This document shows, piece after piece, positions 7,396 to 15,992 of a stretch of DNA of 64,000 nucleotides. Below the pieces are notes generated by a model. It saw nothing but the letters and a program-made list of their open reading frames with translations, had not been told where the DNA came from and ran no database searches. A program made the position numbers and the translations under genes. The stretch is taken from contig OZ241860.1 of NCBI GenBank assembly GCA_965203195.1, forward strand, positions 186,001-250,000, written 5' to 3'. Every line of letters starts with the position of its first letter. Within the stretch, counting starts at the first letter, position 1. This DNA comes from Bin87 sp965203195. GTDB taxonomy: Bacteria; Chloroflexota; Dehalococcoidia; Lucifugimonadales; UBA3495.

Positions 7396-8646
7396 CTACC
7401 GCTCGCCCACGCCCAGATGTCGCTCCAGCCGTCCGCTGATGTAAGACATCCCATAGGTGAACACCCAGAACACCAGCGCCAGAAAGACATACAGCTCCCG
7501 CGCGTTGTCCTGGAACTCAACATTCCCGCGGATGACCGTCCGCCCGATCTCCACGATGTCCAGCATTGAGATGATATAGACCAGGCTGGTGTCCTTGAAC
7601 AGGCCGATGAACTGGCCCACGATGGCCGGGATGACATTCCGCAACGCCTGCGGCAGCGAAATCAGCAGCGTCGTCTGCCACCCGGCCAGCCCCAGCGCCC
7701 GCGCCGCTTCCGCCTGCCCGGGATGCAGCGCCTGCAACCCGCCCCGGATATTCTCCGCCATATACGCCGAGCTGAACAGCGTTATCACTACCCCGGCCCG
7801 TAGCAGCGGCGAAGTGCCGGGAAAAACCAGCGGCCCCAGCACGTGCGCCATAAACAGCAGCGTAATCAGCGGCATCCCCCGGAACACCTCAATGAAAAAC
7901 ACGCACAGCCCCTTCAGCACCGGCAGATGGCTGCGTCGTCCCAGCGCCAGCGCGATGCCGATGGGCAAGCTGAGCGTTATGCCCACCGTCGCCAGCAGCA
8001 GGTTGAGCATCAGCCCGCCCCAATGGTTCACCGACACCGGTTGCAGCCCCGGTACGCCGGGCAGCCCGCGCAGCAGTACCAGCGAAACTACGAACACCAC
8101 GACGGCCAATATGGACACCCACCGCGCCGTCCCCAGCGGCGTGTAGCGCGCCAGCGCCCACCCCAGCGCCACCGCCGGCAGGTTCGCCACCAGCAGCGCC
8201 CGCACATCCATCCCCATCTTGTCCAGGCCGTACGGCAGCAGGGCGAACAGGGCGGCGGCTACGGCAACCACCAGCGCGGTAGCGCGCGCCAGGCCGGCGC
8301 CGGCAATGCCCCACGCCATCCCCAGCAGTACGGTTATCAGCAGCAGGATGGCCTGCGGACGCCAGAAGCAGTCCTGGCCGGGGCAGGCCTGGCTGGTGTT
8401 GTACCCCCCGATGGCAAACCGGCCTCCAATCCGGGCGATAACCGCCCAGTCCGCGTCCACCAGCGCCCAGCGCAGGCCGTACCACAGCGCCAGGGCAATG
8501 AGCGCCCCGGCGACTACGGTTATGACCCCGTTGTACCAGGTGCTGAACAGGTTGTCGCGGAGCCAGCCCACCGCGCCCGCGCTGGCGGGCGGCGGCGGCA
8601 GCGGCCCCGTCATTCGGTTCACAGTGTCCGGTTGCGCCGCCATCAT
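7396..8646 (-). CDS. aapM: amino-acid ABC transporter permease (AapM-like)
   Basis: Inner-membrane permease of 416 aa with about eight hydrophobic segments. The C-terminal HisM-type domain carries the EAA loop that docks the ATPase (ENIRGGLQALHPGQAEAARALGL). A long N-terminal extension with an extra periplasmic loop is typical of AapM and distinguishes it from short HisM-type permeases. Its ATG abuts the stop of the preceding permease (TAA at 8649-8647, ATG at 8646-8644), which indicates translational coupling and a heterodimeric membrane pore. Confidence 0.92.
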   Translation of the reverse strand: MMAAQPDTVNRMTGPLPPPPASAGAVGWLRDNLFSTWYNGVITVVAGALIALALWYGLRWALVDADWAVIARIGGRFAIGGYNTSQACPGQDCFWRPQAILLLITVLLGMAWGIAGAGLARATALVVAVAAALFALLPYGLDKMGMDVRALLVANLPAVALGWALARYTPLGTARWVSILAVVVFVVSLVLLRGLPGVPGLQPVSVNHWGGLMLNLLLATVGITLSLPIGIALALGRRSHLPVLKGLCVFFIEVFRGMPLITLLFMAHVLGPLVFPGTSPLLRAGVVITLFSSAYMAENIRGGLQALHPGQAEAARALGLAGWQTTLLISLPQALRNVIPAIVGQFIGLFKDTSLVYIISMLDIVEIGRTVIRGNVEFQDNARELYVFLALVFWVFTYGMSYISGRLERHLGVGER

Positions 8647-9858
8647 TTACCTGCTGCTCGATGCGCCGATGCGCCAGTTGTAAATGTTGCCAATCAGCGA
8701 CCAGGTGAGACTCATCGCCAGATAGCAGAGCATTATCAGTAGAAAGATGGAAATCGCCGGCGCCGTCTGCGTCATCGTCTGCGCGATGCCCGTCAGCTCG
8801 CTGTACCCAACCGCGATGCCCAGGCTGCTGTTCTTGGTCAGGTTGAGGCACTGGCTGATCAGCGGCGGGATGATAACCCGCAACGCCTGCGGAAAGATCA
8901 CCGTCCGCAGCGTACTCATCGGCGTGAGGCCCAGCGCCCGCGCCGCTTCCGTCTGCCCGCGCCCCACCGACTGGATGCCCGCCCGCACAATTTCGGCAAT
9001 AAAAGCCGCCGTGTACATTACCAGCCCAATCAGCAGCGCCACCATTCCCGGCTTGAAAGTCTGGCCGCCTACGATGTTCAGGAACCGCCCCTGCTGCTCC
9101 GGTACGGACAGCGTGAGCGGCGGCGCTCCATTAATCAGGCTTATAATTACCCAGGACAGCGCGCCGCCCAGCAGTACTATCCCCCAGCCGGCCACCACCG
9201 GATACGAAGCCCGGCCCGTTTCTACCTCCCGCCGGTCCAGACGGCGGCTGACCATGACCCCGGCAGCGATAATGACCAGCGCCAGCAGCAGCCAGACCCA
9301 CGCTGCCGACCCGTCCGCTGCCGGGCCGGGAAACGACAGTCCCCGGTTGTTGATAAAGAGGCCGCCGGGCAGGATATAGCTTTCCCGTATCGGCGGCAGC
9401 GCCAGCAGTATCACCCACCAGAAAAAGAGCTGCACCAGCAGCGGCACATTGCGGAAAAACTCCACATAAACCATCGCCGCCTTTGCTACCAGCCAGTTGC
9501 CGGACAGCCGCATCACCCCGATGACGATGCCCAGCGCAATCGCCAGGACCACGCCGATGACGGCCACGAAAAGCGTATTGGTAGCCGCCACGGCGAGGGC
9601 GTAAAGAAAGGTGTCCGTATTCGGGTCATAAGGCAGGAAATGATCCCCGATCGGCGTCTGGTACGCGCGGGACAGAAAGCTGAAGCTATAGCTGATATTC
9701 CGTTCATTGATGGCGTCGATGAGGTTGACGGCCGCCGCCGTTACCAGGCCGACGGCGATGAAAGCGGAAACGAGCTGCGCCACCCACTGGATGATGACGG
9801 CGTGCCGCCAGACGGGGATGTTCTGGTAGGTGAGGAATCGTGGAATCTGCTGCGTCAT
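8647..9858 (-). CDS. aapQ: amino-acid ABC transporter permease (AapQ-like)
   Basis: 403-aa inner-membrane permease, partner of the downstream AapM-like protein. The N-terminus MTQQIPRF leads into a first membrane helix, then a Pro/Gly-rich periplasmic region and a C-terminal HisM-type domain with the EAA loop EIVRAGIQSVGRGQTEAARALGL. The start at 9858 was chosen because the in-frame extension upstream reads through a 16-bp tandem repeat and the 3' end of the binding-protein gene in another frame, without conservation. It is coupled to aapM at the stop/start junction. Confidence 0.92.
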   Translation of the reverse strand: MTQQIPRFLTYQNIPVWRHAVIIQWVAQLVSAFIAVGLVTAAAVNLIDAINERNISYSFSFLSRAYQTPIGDHFLPYDPNTDTFLYALAVAATNTLFVAVIGVVLAIALGIVIGVMRLSGNWLVAKAAMVYVEFFRNVPLLVQLFFWWVILLALPPIRESYILPGGLFINNRGLSFPGPAADGSAAWVWLLLALVIIAAGVMVSRRLDRREVETGRASYPVVAGWGIVLLGGALSWVIISLINGAPPLTLSVPEQQGRFLNIVGGQTFKPGMVALLIGLVMYTAAFIAEIVRAGIQSVGRGQTEAARALGLTPMSTLRTVIFPQALRVIIPPLISQCLNLTKNSSLGIAVGYSELTGIAQTMTQTAPAISIFLLIMLCYLAMSLTWSLIGNIYNWRIGASSSR

Positions 9859-9874
9859 AGCGATACCGCCTATG

Positions 9875-9938
9875 CCGGAGTTCGGGGCAGCCGGAGTTCG
9901 GGGCAGCCGGAGTTCGGGGCAGCCGGAGTTCGAGGCAG
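9875..9938. repeat. four tandem copies of a 16-bp unit
   Basis: CCGGAGTTCGGGGCAG repeated at 9875, 9891, 9907 and 9923 (the last copy has one change). It lies in the leader between the second binding-protein gene and aapQ, just upstream of the aapQ start. There are no spacers, so this is not a CRISPR. Confidence 0.9.
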
Positions 9939-10000
9939 ATAGTACACCATCGCCCGGCGCTTGGCAAACCGCCGCGCCGCCCGCCCGTTTGCCCCACTGC

Positions 10001-11098
10001 CTACCGGAACGGCGCCGCGTAAATCTGCCCCCCCTTGGGGCAGTCCGCGCAGGGCGCCGCGCTCCACAGCGCGTTGCGCCCCCCCTCCCGCGCCATCCCC
10101 AGCGGCGCCAGATAGCGGTCGTAAATCTCGCCGTAGTTGCCCACCGCGCGGATGACATCCTGGGCGAAAGTACCCTTCAGGCCCATATCCCCCTGTCCGA
10201 AAGAGCCTTGCAGCCCGAAAATGCGATCCACCGCCGGGTCGCCCGTCGGCGTGGTTGGCACATTCTGTGAAGTCACCCCATGCGCTTCGGCGTAAATCAG
10301 GACGGCCATCACCGCCTTTACGACGTCGTACCACTGCTCATCGCCATGGGGAACTACGGGCGCCAGCGGTTCCTCGGATATGGCCTCCGGCAGAATGATA
10401 TGGTCGTCCGCGTCCTCAAAGCCGCTGCGGTAGGCGTACAGGCCGGAGTGGTCGGTAGTGAAAGCGTCGCACTGCCTGCTGCGGTAAGCTTCCGCCGCCG
10501 TATCAAATTTCTCAAAAGTTTCCGCCCGGATGCCCAGGCTGTTCTTGTTGGAAAAATCCTGCAAGTTCAGTTCCGTAGTAGTGCCTTGCGTAACGCACAC
10601 CGACGCCCCCGCCAGCTCCAGCGCGCCGGTCAGCCCGCTGTCCCGGCGCACCATAAACCCTTGCCCGTCGTAGAACATCGTCTGCGCGAAGTTCCCCCAC
10701 TGCGCCTCGCGCGTGCTGGTAACGGTAATGGTGCGCGCCATCAGGTCCACTTCGCCGGACTGAATGGTAACGCCCATTTCGGGGGCGGTAACCGGGCGGA
10801 ACTCAATGGCGTCCGGGTTGCCCAGCGCGGCGGCGGCCACCGCCCGGCACAAATCAACATCAAACCCCACATTGTTGCCATCTTGCAGGAACCCGAAACC
10901 GGGGTTCGCGTTGTTGCCGGCGCAGACCAGATTGCCCCGCGCCCGTATCGCCTCCAGCCGGCTCCCGCTTCCGGCGCCCTGCTCCGACGCCCCCGACGGG
11001 CCGGCGCTTTCCGGCGGCGTGCAGGCCAGGGCTGCTCCCAATGCCAGCGCCGCCAGCGCCCCGATGATGCCCACGTACTTGAAATAGCGCAACTTCAT
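10001..11098 (-). CDS. aapJ: amino-acid ABC transporter substrate-binding lipoprotein (second copy)
   Basis: 365-aa solute-binding protein of family 3 for the Aap-like importer. The start at 11098 gives MKLRYFKY, a hydrophobic stretch and ALAC as lipobox (Cys about residue 27), with GAGGAA upstream. The mature part shows GNLVCAGNNANPGFGF, VGFDVDLCRAVAAA and the C-terminal RNALWSAAPCADCPKGGQ with paired cysteines. It is a clear paralogue of the product of 11243-12439, to which it aligns end to end. It would be anchored outside the membrane (or in the periplasm) and deliver polar amino acids to AapQM. Confidence 0.92.
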   Translation of the reverse strand: MKLRYFKYVGIIGALAALALGAALACTPPESAGPSGASEQGAGSGSRLEAIRARGNLVCAGNNANPGFGFLQDGNNVGFDVDLCRAVAAAALGNPDAIEFRPVTAPEMGVTIQSGEVDLMARTITVTSTREAQWGNFAQTMFYDGQGFMVRRDSGLTGALELAGASVCVTQGTTTELNLQDFSNKNSLGIRAETFEKFDTAAEAYRSRQCDAFTTDHSGLYAYRSGFEDADDHIILPEAISEEPLAPVVPHGDEQWYDVVKAVMAVLIYAEAHGVTSQNVPTTPTGDPAVDRIFGLQGSFGQGDMGLKGTFAQDVIRAVGNYGEIYDRYLAPLGMAREGGRNALWSAAPCADCPKGGQIYAAPFR

Positions 11099-11157
11099 TG
11101 CCGTATTCCTCGCCCGGCTCTCGCCCCCCTCTCCCAGGAGAGGGGATGGCAAAAGCA

Positions 11158-11196
11158 ACAGGGGGGCGCCCTGCATTGCGCCGGGCGTCCCCCTGT
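11158..11196 (-). terminator. hairpin between the two binding-protein genes
   Basis: On the minus strand ACAGGGGGACGCCC pairs with GGGCGCCCCCCTGT and is followed by TTGCTTTTGCC. It lies between the first and second binding-protein genes and could be a leaky intra-operon terminator that raises binding-protein output relative to the membrane subunits. Confidence 0.5.
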
Positions 11197-11242
11197 GGTC
11201 AATTGGCGTCTCACCCGGTAAATCCGGGATGATGGCCGTTCC

Positions 11243-12439
11243 TTACCGCAGCGGCGCGGTGTAAATCTGGCCGCCCTTGGGGCAGTCGCCGCAGGTAGCC
11301 GCGCCCCACAGGGCGTTGCGGCTGCCCTCGCGGGTCAGGCCCAGCGGGGACAGATGGCGGTCATAAATCTCGCCATAGTTGCCCACGGCGCGGATGACAT
11401 CCTGCGCCACGGTAGTGCTGAGGCCGATCTCCTCCTGGCCGTAGGAGCCTTCCAGCCCGAACAGCCGGTCCACGGCGCTCTCGCCGGTGGCGGCGGTCGG
11501 CACGTTGCTGCTGGTAATCTCGAAAGCCTCGGCATAAATCAGGATGCCCATTACGATGGACACAATGTCGTACCATTCCTCATCGCCGTGGGGAACCACG
11601 GGCCCCAGCGGCTCCTCGGAAATGGTGCCGGCCAGGATGACATGGCCATCCGGGTTGTCAAACCCGGCGCGGGTGCTGACCAGCCCGGAGCGGTCGGTAG
11701 TCAGCGCGTCGCACGTGCCGGCCAGGTACGCCTCGTTGGCCGAAGTGTTGTCGGGGAAAGTGGAAACTTCAATGTCCAGGTTGTTCTGGCTGATGAAGTC
11801 GTTCAGGTTCAGCTCGGTGGTAGTGCCTTGCTGTACGCAGACGGCGGAACCGCCCAGATCCATCATGCTGGAGACGCCCAGGGCGGTCGGCACCATAAAG
11901 CCCTGCCCGTCGTAGAACATCGTGGGCGCAAAGTTGCCCCAGGTGATGTTGCGGCTGCTGGTCCAGGTGGTGTTGCGGGACATCATATCCACTTCACCGG
12001 ACTGCATCGTCGGCCCGCGCTCGGCGGCGGTGGTGGGGCGGTACTCCACAGCGTCGGGGTTGCCGAGTACGGCGGCCGCCACGGCGCGGCACAGGTCAAT
12101 GTCAAAGCCCACGGTGTTGCCCGCGTCATCAACATAGCCGAAGCCGGCCAGGCTGTTGTTGCTGGCGCAGATAAGCTGGCCGCGGCTCATGACCCTGGCC
12201 AGGCGGCCCTCCTGGGCGCCCACGGCCATGGCCTCGGTCGGGGCGGCGGGCGGGCTGGTGGCTTCCATCATCGCCGCAGTGGGCTCCACCATGGCAGTCG
12301 GCTCCTGCTGCATAGCGGCGGCAGTCGGTTGTGCGGGCGCCGTCGTCGGAACCGGCTCCGGTTCGGAACGACAGGCCAAAGCGGCCACCAGGAGCAGAAT
12401 GACTGCGCCCCCGGCAAGGTACTTGGTGAATCGGCTCAT
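11243..12439 (-). CDS. aapJ: amino-acid ABC transporter substrate-binding lipoprotein (first copy)
   Basis: 398 aa, first gene of the importer operon. Signal peptide with lipobox ALAC (Cys about residue 23), then a long Pro/Thr/Ala/Met linker (about residues 28-75), then the family-3 fold (ICASNNSLAGFGY, VGFDIDLCRAVAAA, a region around FDNPDGHVILAG, and a C-terminal CGDCPKGGQ). The AGGAGGT ribosome site is 9-10 bases before the ATG. It is a tandem paralogue of the next gene, and the long linker is the main difference. Two binding proteins feeding one permease would widen substrate range or raise capture. Confidence 0.92.
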   Translation of the reverse strand: MSRFTKYLAGGAVILLLVAALACRSEPEPVPTTAPAQPTAAAMQQEPTAMVEPTAAMMEATSPPAAPTEAMAVGAQEGRLARVMSRGQLICASNNSLAGFGYVDDAGNTVGFDIDLCRAVAAAVLGNPDAVEYRPTTAAERGPTMQSGEVDMMSRNTTWTSSRNITWGNFAPTMFYDGQGFMVPTALGVSSMMDLGGSAVCVQQGTTTELNLNDFISQNNLDIEVSTFPDNTSANEAYLAGTCDALTTDRSGLVSTRAGFDNPDGHVILAGTISEEPLGPVVPHGDEEWYDIVSIVMGILIYAEAFEITSSNVPTAATGESAVDRLFGLEGSYGQEEIGLSTTVAQDVIRAVGNYGEIYDRHLSPLGLTREGSRNALWGAATCGDCPKGGQIYTAPLR

Positions 12440-12517
12440 CGGTAATTTACCTCCTGTGGTTGTCCGCTGTCAGGCCCCGCCTCGCGAAACCGCAACAGCC
12501 CGGCAATGATGGGCGCA

Positions 12518-12523
12518 ATTATA
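12518..12523 (-). promoter_or_regulatory. -10 box of the Aap-like operon
   Basis: Perfect TATAAT on the minus strand about 80 bases before the first binding-protein start, in the only intergenic gap upstream of the operon. The -35 region (GCGCAA) is poor. Confidence 0.5.
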
Positions 12524-12557
12524 GCACGGGAATAAGGCGGTTGCGCTATTATTATGT

Positions 12558-12603
12558 AAAAAAATCGTTGCTTGTCCGATGCGGCCGGCTTCGGGCCGGC
12601 CGC
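12558..12603 (-). terminator. terminator of the amidohydrolase gene
   Basis: On the minus strand GCGGCCGGC/GCCGGCCGC with a 5-base loop (12581-12603) begins 3 bases after the amidohydrolase stop. A T7 run follows at 12564-12558, about 17 bases from the stem. It separates this gene from the ABC operon promoter. Confidence 0.55.
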
Positions 12604-12605
12604 TT

Positions 12606-13391
12606 TCACTCAAACCGCCACAATCCCAGCGCCGTCCCGCCGAAAATCCGCGCCACATCCTCCTGCGGACACCATCGCTCCATTTCCGACATCGTGTGCC
12701 GCAGAGCGTTGCGGTAACCCTCCCGGTTGGCCACCCGCGGCCAGTCCGAACCCCACATCATCCGCTCCGGCCCGAAGGCGTCGTAGGCCATCCGCACCCA
12801 GGGCGGCGTGTCCCGGTAGGGAAAGGGCGGGTCGCTGATTTCGCCCATGCCGTGAATCTTAATGACCGTATTGGGGTAGCGGGACAGACCCAAAGCCCGG
12901 CGGTAGGTGTCCTCTGACGGCATCGCCGGGGCGCCAATGGCGTGGATGCCCATCCCCGCCAAATGTTCCATGATAACGGTCAGGCCGGGTAGCTCTGCCA
13001 CCAGGCCCTCAAACTCGGCGCCGGCGAAACCCTCGGCCGGCCCGCCCACGCTGACCGACATCCCCAGCGCGGCGGCGGCACGCCACACCGCCAGCGGGTC
13101 GGCGCCGGGCGAGCGGTGAAAATTGCGCAGACGCAGGCTTTCCGCGCCCGCCTCCCGCAGCCCGGCCAGCGTGTCGGCCGCCGCCGGGTCGTCCACATCA
13201 ACCCGGCACACCACCGCGAAACGGCCGGGAAAACGGCGGGCGCACTCCAGTACATAAGAATTGTCCAGCGTGGCCGTGGATTGCACCAGAACGGTCTTGG
13301 CGACCCCGTTCAGCTCCATCTGCGCCAGCAGCATCTCCACGGGTTCGTAGTGGTCGCGTCCAATGTGGACATGAGTATCTACAATCAGCAT
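12606..13391 (-). CDS. amidohydrolase (amidohydrolase_2 family)
   Basis: 261-aa metal-dependent TIM-barrel hydrolase or decarboxylase. The metal-binding HxH is in VDTHVHIG at the N-terminus, a mid-barrel His is in IMEHLAGMG, and the C-terminal MWGSDWPR carries the conserved Asp. The start at 13391 follows a GGGAGG ribosome site; the longer frame has no conserved sequence. Members act on lactones, hydroxy-acids or aromatic carboxylates. It is divergent from the LigB-type dioxygenase, so a role in aromatic breakdown is possible but is only inferred from position. Confidence 0.85.
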   Translation of the reverse strand: MLIVDTHVHIGRDHYEPVEMLLAQMELNGVAKTVLVQSTATLDNSYVLECARRFPGRFAVVCRVDVDDPAAADTLAGLREAGAESLRLRNFHRSPGADPLAVWRAAAALGMSVSVGGPAEGFAGAEFEGLVAELPGLTVIMEHLAGMGIHAIGAPAMPSEDTYRRALGLSRYPNTVIKIHGMGEISDPPFPYRDTPPWVRMAYDAFGPERMMWGSDWPRVANREGYRNALRHTMSEMERWCPQEDVARIFGGTALGLWRFE

Positions 13392-13748
13392 TGGCAGCCT
13401 CCCTTCAGCAAAGCGGCTCAACCGGCCAAGCGCCTCAAAATGGCCCCGGCAACGGCAGGATAACAGGTTGGGACGCAACGCCCCCCCGGACGCGTGCCAG
13501 CCCATCCCGCTATGGCGCCGTCATTTTATACGTTTCCTCTTATGCATTCCCTGCTCCCCGGCATTTGCGCCGGCATTCCGGGCGGCATCCTTATCCGTTG
13601 CGCCGCCGCGCCACGCCGCCCCACCCCGGCGCGGTTGCCCGGAAAACGACGGCAAAAGCATACACGGCGGACGGATTTTTGTATAATGCGGCGCAGTCGC
13701 ACGCTCCCAACTACGCGCGCACACACACTAAAAGAGGAGGCAAGAGCA
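13392..13748. promoter_or_regulatory. divergent intergenic region with -10 box for the LigB gene
   Basis: 357 bases without a credible gene between two divergent genes. A perfect TATAAT on the plus strand at 13682-13687 lies 61 bases before the dioxygenase ATG. No convincing -35 or operator palindrome was seen. Confidence 0.4.
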
Positions 13749-14735
13749 ATGGCCAGCATCGTTTTGGGAATGGGCACTCCTCACAGCCCGCAGCTGAGCA
13801 CGCCCCCGGAACTCTGGGCGGAACACGCCCGGCGGGATATGAACAACCCGGCCCTCCACGCCCCCGACGGCAAAGTCTATACCTACGGGCAGCTGCTGGA
13901 TATGGCCGACCCGGCCCTGGAAAAAGAGCTGACGCCGGCAAAGTTCACCGCCCGCTACAACGCCTGCCAGCAGGCCATCGCCGGCCTCTCGTCCGCCTTC
14001 GCCGCCGCCAACCTGGACGCCCTCATCATTATGGGCAACGACCAGCAGGAACAGTTCCACGACGACAATATGCCCGCGCTGGCGGCCTACTGGGGCAAGA
14101 CCATAAAGAACCTGCCTCCCACCCTGGGCGAAAACGCCCCGGCCAGCCGCAAGGCGTCCGCATGGGGTTGGGCCGCCGACCGCGAAATTGACTACCCGGT
14201 GCAGCATCGCCTGTCCTTGCACATCATCGAGTCGCTGATGGAGGAGCGGTTCGATGTGGCGCACACCCGGCGCCTGCCGGCGGGAATGGGCATGGCCCAC
14301 GCCTTCGGCTTCGTCTATCAGCGGATAATGGCCCCGCAACAGACGCCCACGGTGCCCCTGATGATTAACACCTACTACCCGCCCAACCAAGTTACGCCCC
14401 GGCGGTGCTACGAATTCGGACAAGCCGTGCGCCGCGCCGTGGCATCGTGGGACGAGGACTGCCGGGTAGGTGTCATCGCATCCGGCGGCCTCAGCCACTT
14501 CGTGGTGGACGAGGATCTGGATCTAACCACCATCGACGCTTTCCGCAACCGGGACGCAGACACGCTCTGCAACCTGCCCAGGGAGAAGCTCAATTCCGGC
14601 AACTCGGAAATTCGCAACTGGATCGCGGCAGCCGGGGCCTCGGAACATCTTGATGCGCGGCTGCTGGATTATATGCCCTGCTACCGCTCGCCGGCCGGCA
14701 CCGGCTGCGGCATGGGGTTTGTCGCCTGGGAATAG
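13749..14735 (+). CDS. LigB-type (class III) extradiol ring-cleavage dioxygenase
   Basis: 328-aa protein of the protocatechuate 4,5-dioxygenase beta/gallate dioxygenase superfamily, non-haem Fe(II) enzymes that open catecholic rings. Visible are GMGTPHSPQL near the N-terminus (metal His), IIMGNDQQEQF, HTRRLPAGMGMAHAFG, and GGLSHFVVDEDLD (catalytic His) near the C-terminus. The ATG at 13749 has GAGGAGG 9-10 bases upstream. It stands alone downstream of its own -10 box, with a Rieske oxygenase 1.2 kb further on. The exact aromatic substrate is not deducible. Confidence 0.87.
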   Translation: MASIVLGMGTPHSPQLSTPPELWAEHARRDMNNPALHAPDGKVYTYGQLLDMADPALEKELTPAKFTARYNACQQAIAGLSSAFAAANLDALIIMGNDQQEQFHDDNMPALAAYWGKTIKNLPPTLGENAPASRKASAWGWAADREIDYPVQHRLSLHIIESLMEERFDVAHTRRLPAGMGMAHAFGFVYQRIMAPQQTPTVPLMINTYYPPNQVTPRRCYEFGQAVRRAVASWDEDCRVGVIASGGLSHFVVDEDLDLTTIDAFRNRDADTLCNLPREKLNSGNSEIRNWIAAAGASEHLDARLLDYMPCYRSPAGTGCGMGFVAWE

Positions 14736-14821
14736 CGTCCATCCGCTTGGCCGGCGGGCCTTTCCGGCAGACGGGCTTTCCGGCATTCGCTGCCCCTCCC
14801 GCCGGTTTGGAAAGAGCCGGG

Positions 14822-15772
14822 TCAGGAAAATGCCAGCACCGCCAGCCCAATGCCAACCACCGCCGCATTAATCCCAATCCCGGCCAACACCAGACTGACC
14901 ATCCACTTCACCAGGCTGATCTTCTGGTCGCGCAGCTGTACGGGAATCTCGGCGAACTTGGCGTCCATCTCGGCGCGCAGCTCGGCGAACTTGGTATTCG
15001 TTTCGGCGTTCTGCTCGGTGAACTTCGCACTCATCTCGGCGAATTTGGTGTTCATCTCGGTACGCAGCTCGGCGAACTTGGCGTCCATTTCGGCGCGCAG
15101 CTCGGCGAACTTGGCGTCCATTTCGGCGCGCAGCTCGGCGAACTTGGTGTTCATCTCGGTACGCAGCTCGGCGAACTTGGCGTCCATTTCGGCGCTCTGC
15201 TCCGCGAACCTGCTGTTCATCTCGGCGCGCAACTTGGCGAATTCGGTATTCGTTTCGGCGTTCTGCTCAGCAAACTTGGCACCCGTTTCGGCGCTCTGCT
15301 CGGCGAACCTGCTGTTCATCTCCGTACGCAGCTCGGCGAATTTGGCGTCCATTCCGGCATTCTGCTCCGCGAACTTGGTGCCCGTTTCGATGCCCTGCTC
15401 GGCGAACCTGCTGTTCATCTCGATGCGCAGCTCGGCGAACTTGGCGTCCATTCCGGCGTTCTGCTCGGCGAACTTGGCACCCGTTTCGGCGCTCTGCTCG
15501 GCGAACTTGGCGTCCATTCCGGCGTTCTGCTCCGCGAACTTGCTGTTCATCTCGGTCCGCAGATCTCCGGTCGTCAGGTGGAATTCAACCCGCAGTTCGC
15601 TGAACTTTTCGTGCATCTCGGCCCGCGCTTGCGCCACTTCCTCCTTGGAAGCGAGGGAACCCTCCAGAACCATCCGCCCCGCCAGGTCAAGCATGGCGTC
15701 AACTTCTTCCGGCGGGTAGCCCCGGCCAAGCAGGGTAGAACGAACATCGGCCAGCGTGGTCATCGTAGTCAT
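14822..15772 (-). CDS. long coiled-coil protein with C-terminal membrane anchor (11-residue repeats)
   Basis: 316 aa. The N-terminal ~45 residues form a small globular part (LADVRSTLLGRGYPPEEVDAM). Residues ~60-275 are a nearly unbroken series of 11-residue units of the type AELRAEMDAKF, AEQNAGMDAKF and AEQSAETGAKF, i.e. a hendecad coiled coil. The C-terminus has one transmembrane helix (about residues 287-314) after LVKWM. The design resembles DUF1640/CCDC90-type proteins (coil then C-terminal anchor). The DNA is correspondingly a 33-bp imperfect repeat. Function unknown. Confidence 0.8.
   Translation of the reverse strand: MTTMTTLADVRSTLLGRGYPPEEVDAMLDLAGRMVLEGSLASKEEVAQARAEMHEKFSELRVEFHLTTGDLRTEMNSKFAEQNAGMDAKFAEQSAETGAKFAEQNAGMDAKFAELRIEMNSRFAEQGIETGTKFAEQNAGMDAKFAELRTEMNSRFAEQSAETGAKFAEQNAETNTEFAKLRAEMNSRFAEQSAEMDAKFAELRTEMNTKFAELRAEMDAKFAELRAEMDAKFAELRTEMNTKFAEMSAKFTEQNAETNTKFAELRAEMDAKFAEIPVQLRDQKISLVKWMVSLVLAGIGINAAVVGIGLAVLAFS
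14940..15560. repeat. 33-bp tandem repeat region inside the coiled-coil gene
   Basis: About 19 imperfect 33-bp units, each encoding an 11-residue coil unit. The pattern TCGGCGAACTTGGCGTCCAT recurs many times. Such an array can change length by slippage. Confidence 0.8.
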
Positions 15773-15992
15773 CGCAGCGTTTCCTTGCCGGCGCAGTCAG
15801 GTCGAGTAAAGCGCAGTTGAGTGAAGCGCAATGAATGGAGCGGCGGAACGGCAGTACGCCGAACCGCGCCCCCCGCCGGCGCCCACAGCATAGCAAATCC
15901 CGCCGCCAACTGCTACCCTGTGCCTCATAGGAGTCAGTATAGGAGGCCGCCGCCGCCCTGAACCCCAACCAACAGAGGAGGCAAGCAAAACT

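Noticed and set aside
9875..9938. Possible CRISPR array
   Set aside because: The 16-bp units are contiguous without spacers, and no cas gene is present.
9859..10158. 100-residue N-terminal extension of AapQ
   Set aside because: It overlaps the binding-protein gene in another frame and encodes the 16-bp repeat; the conserved permease begins at MTQQ.
14747..15820. 357-codon plus-strand frame with repeated Leu-Gly-Glu-Leu units
   Set aside because: It is the antisense shadow of the 11-residue coiled-coil gene; the repeats come from the 33-bp DNA array.
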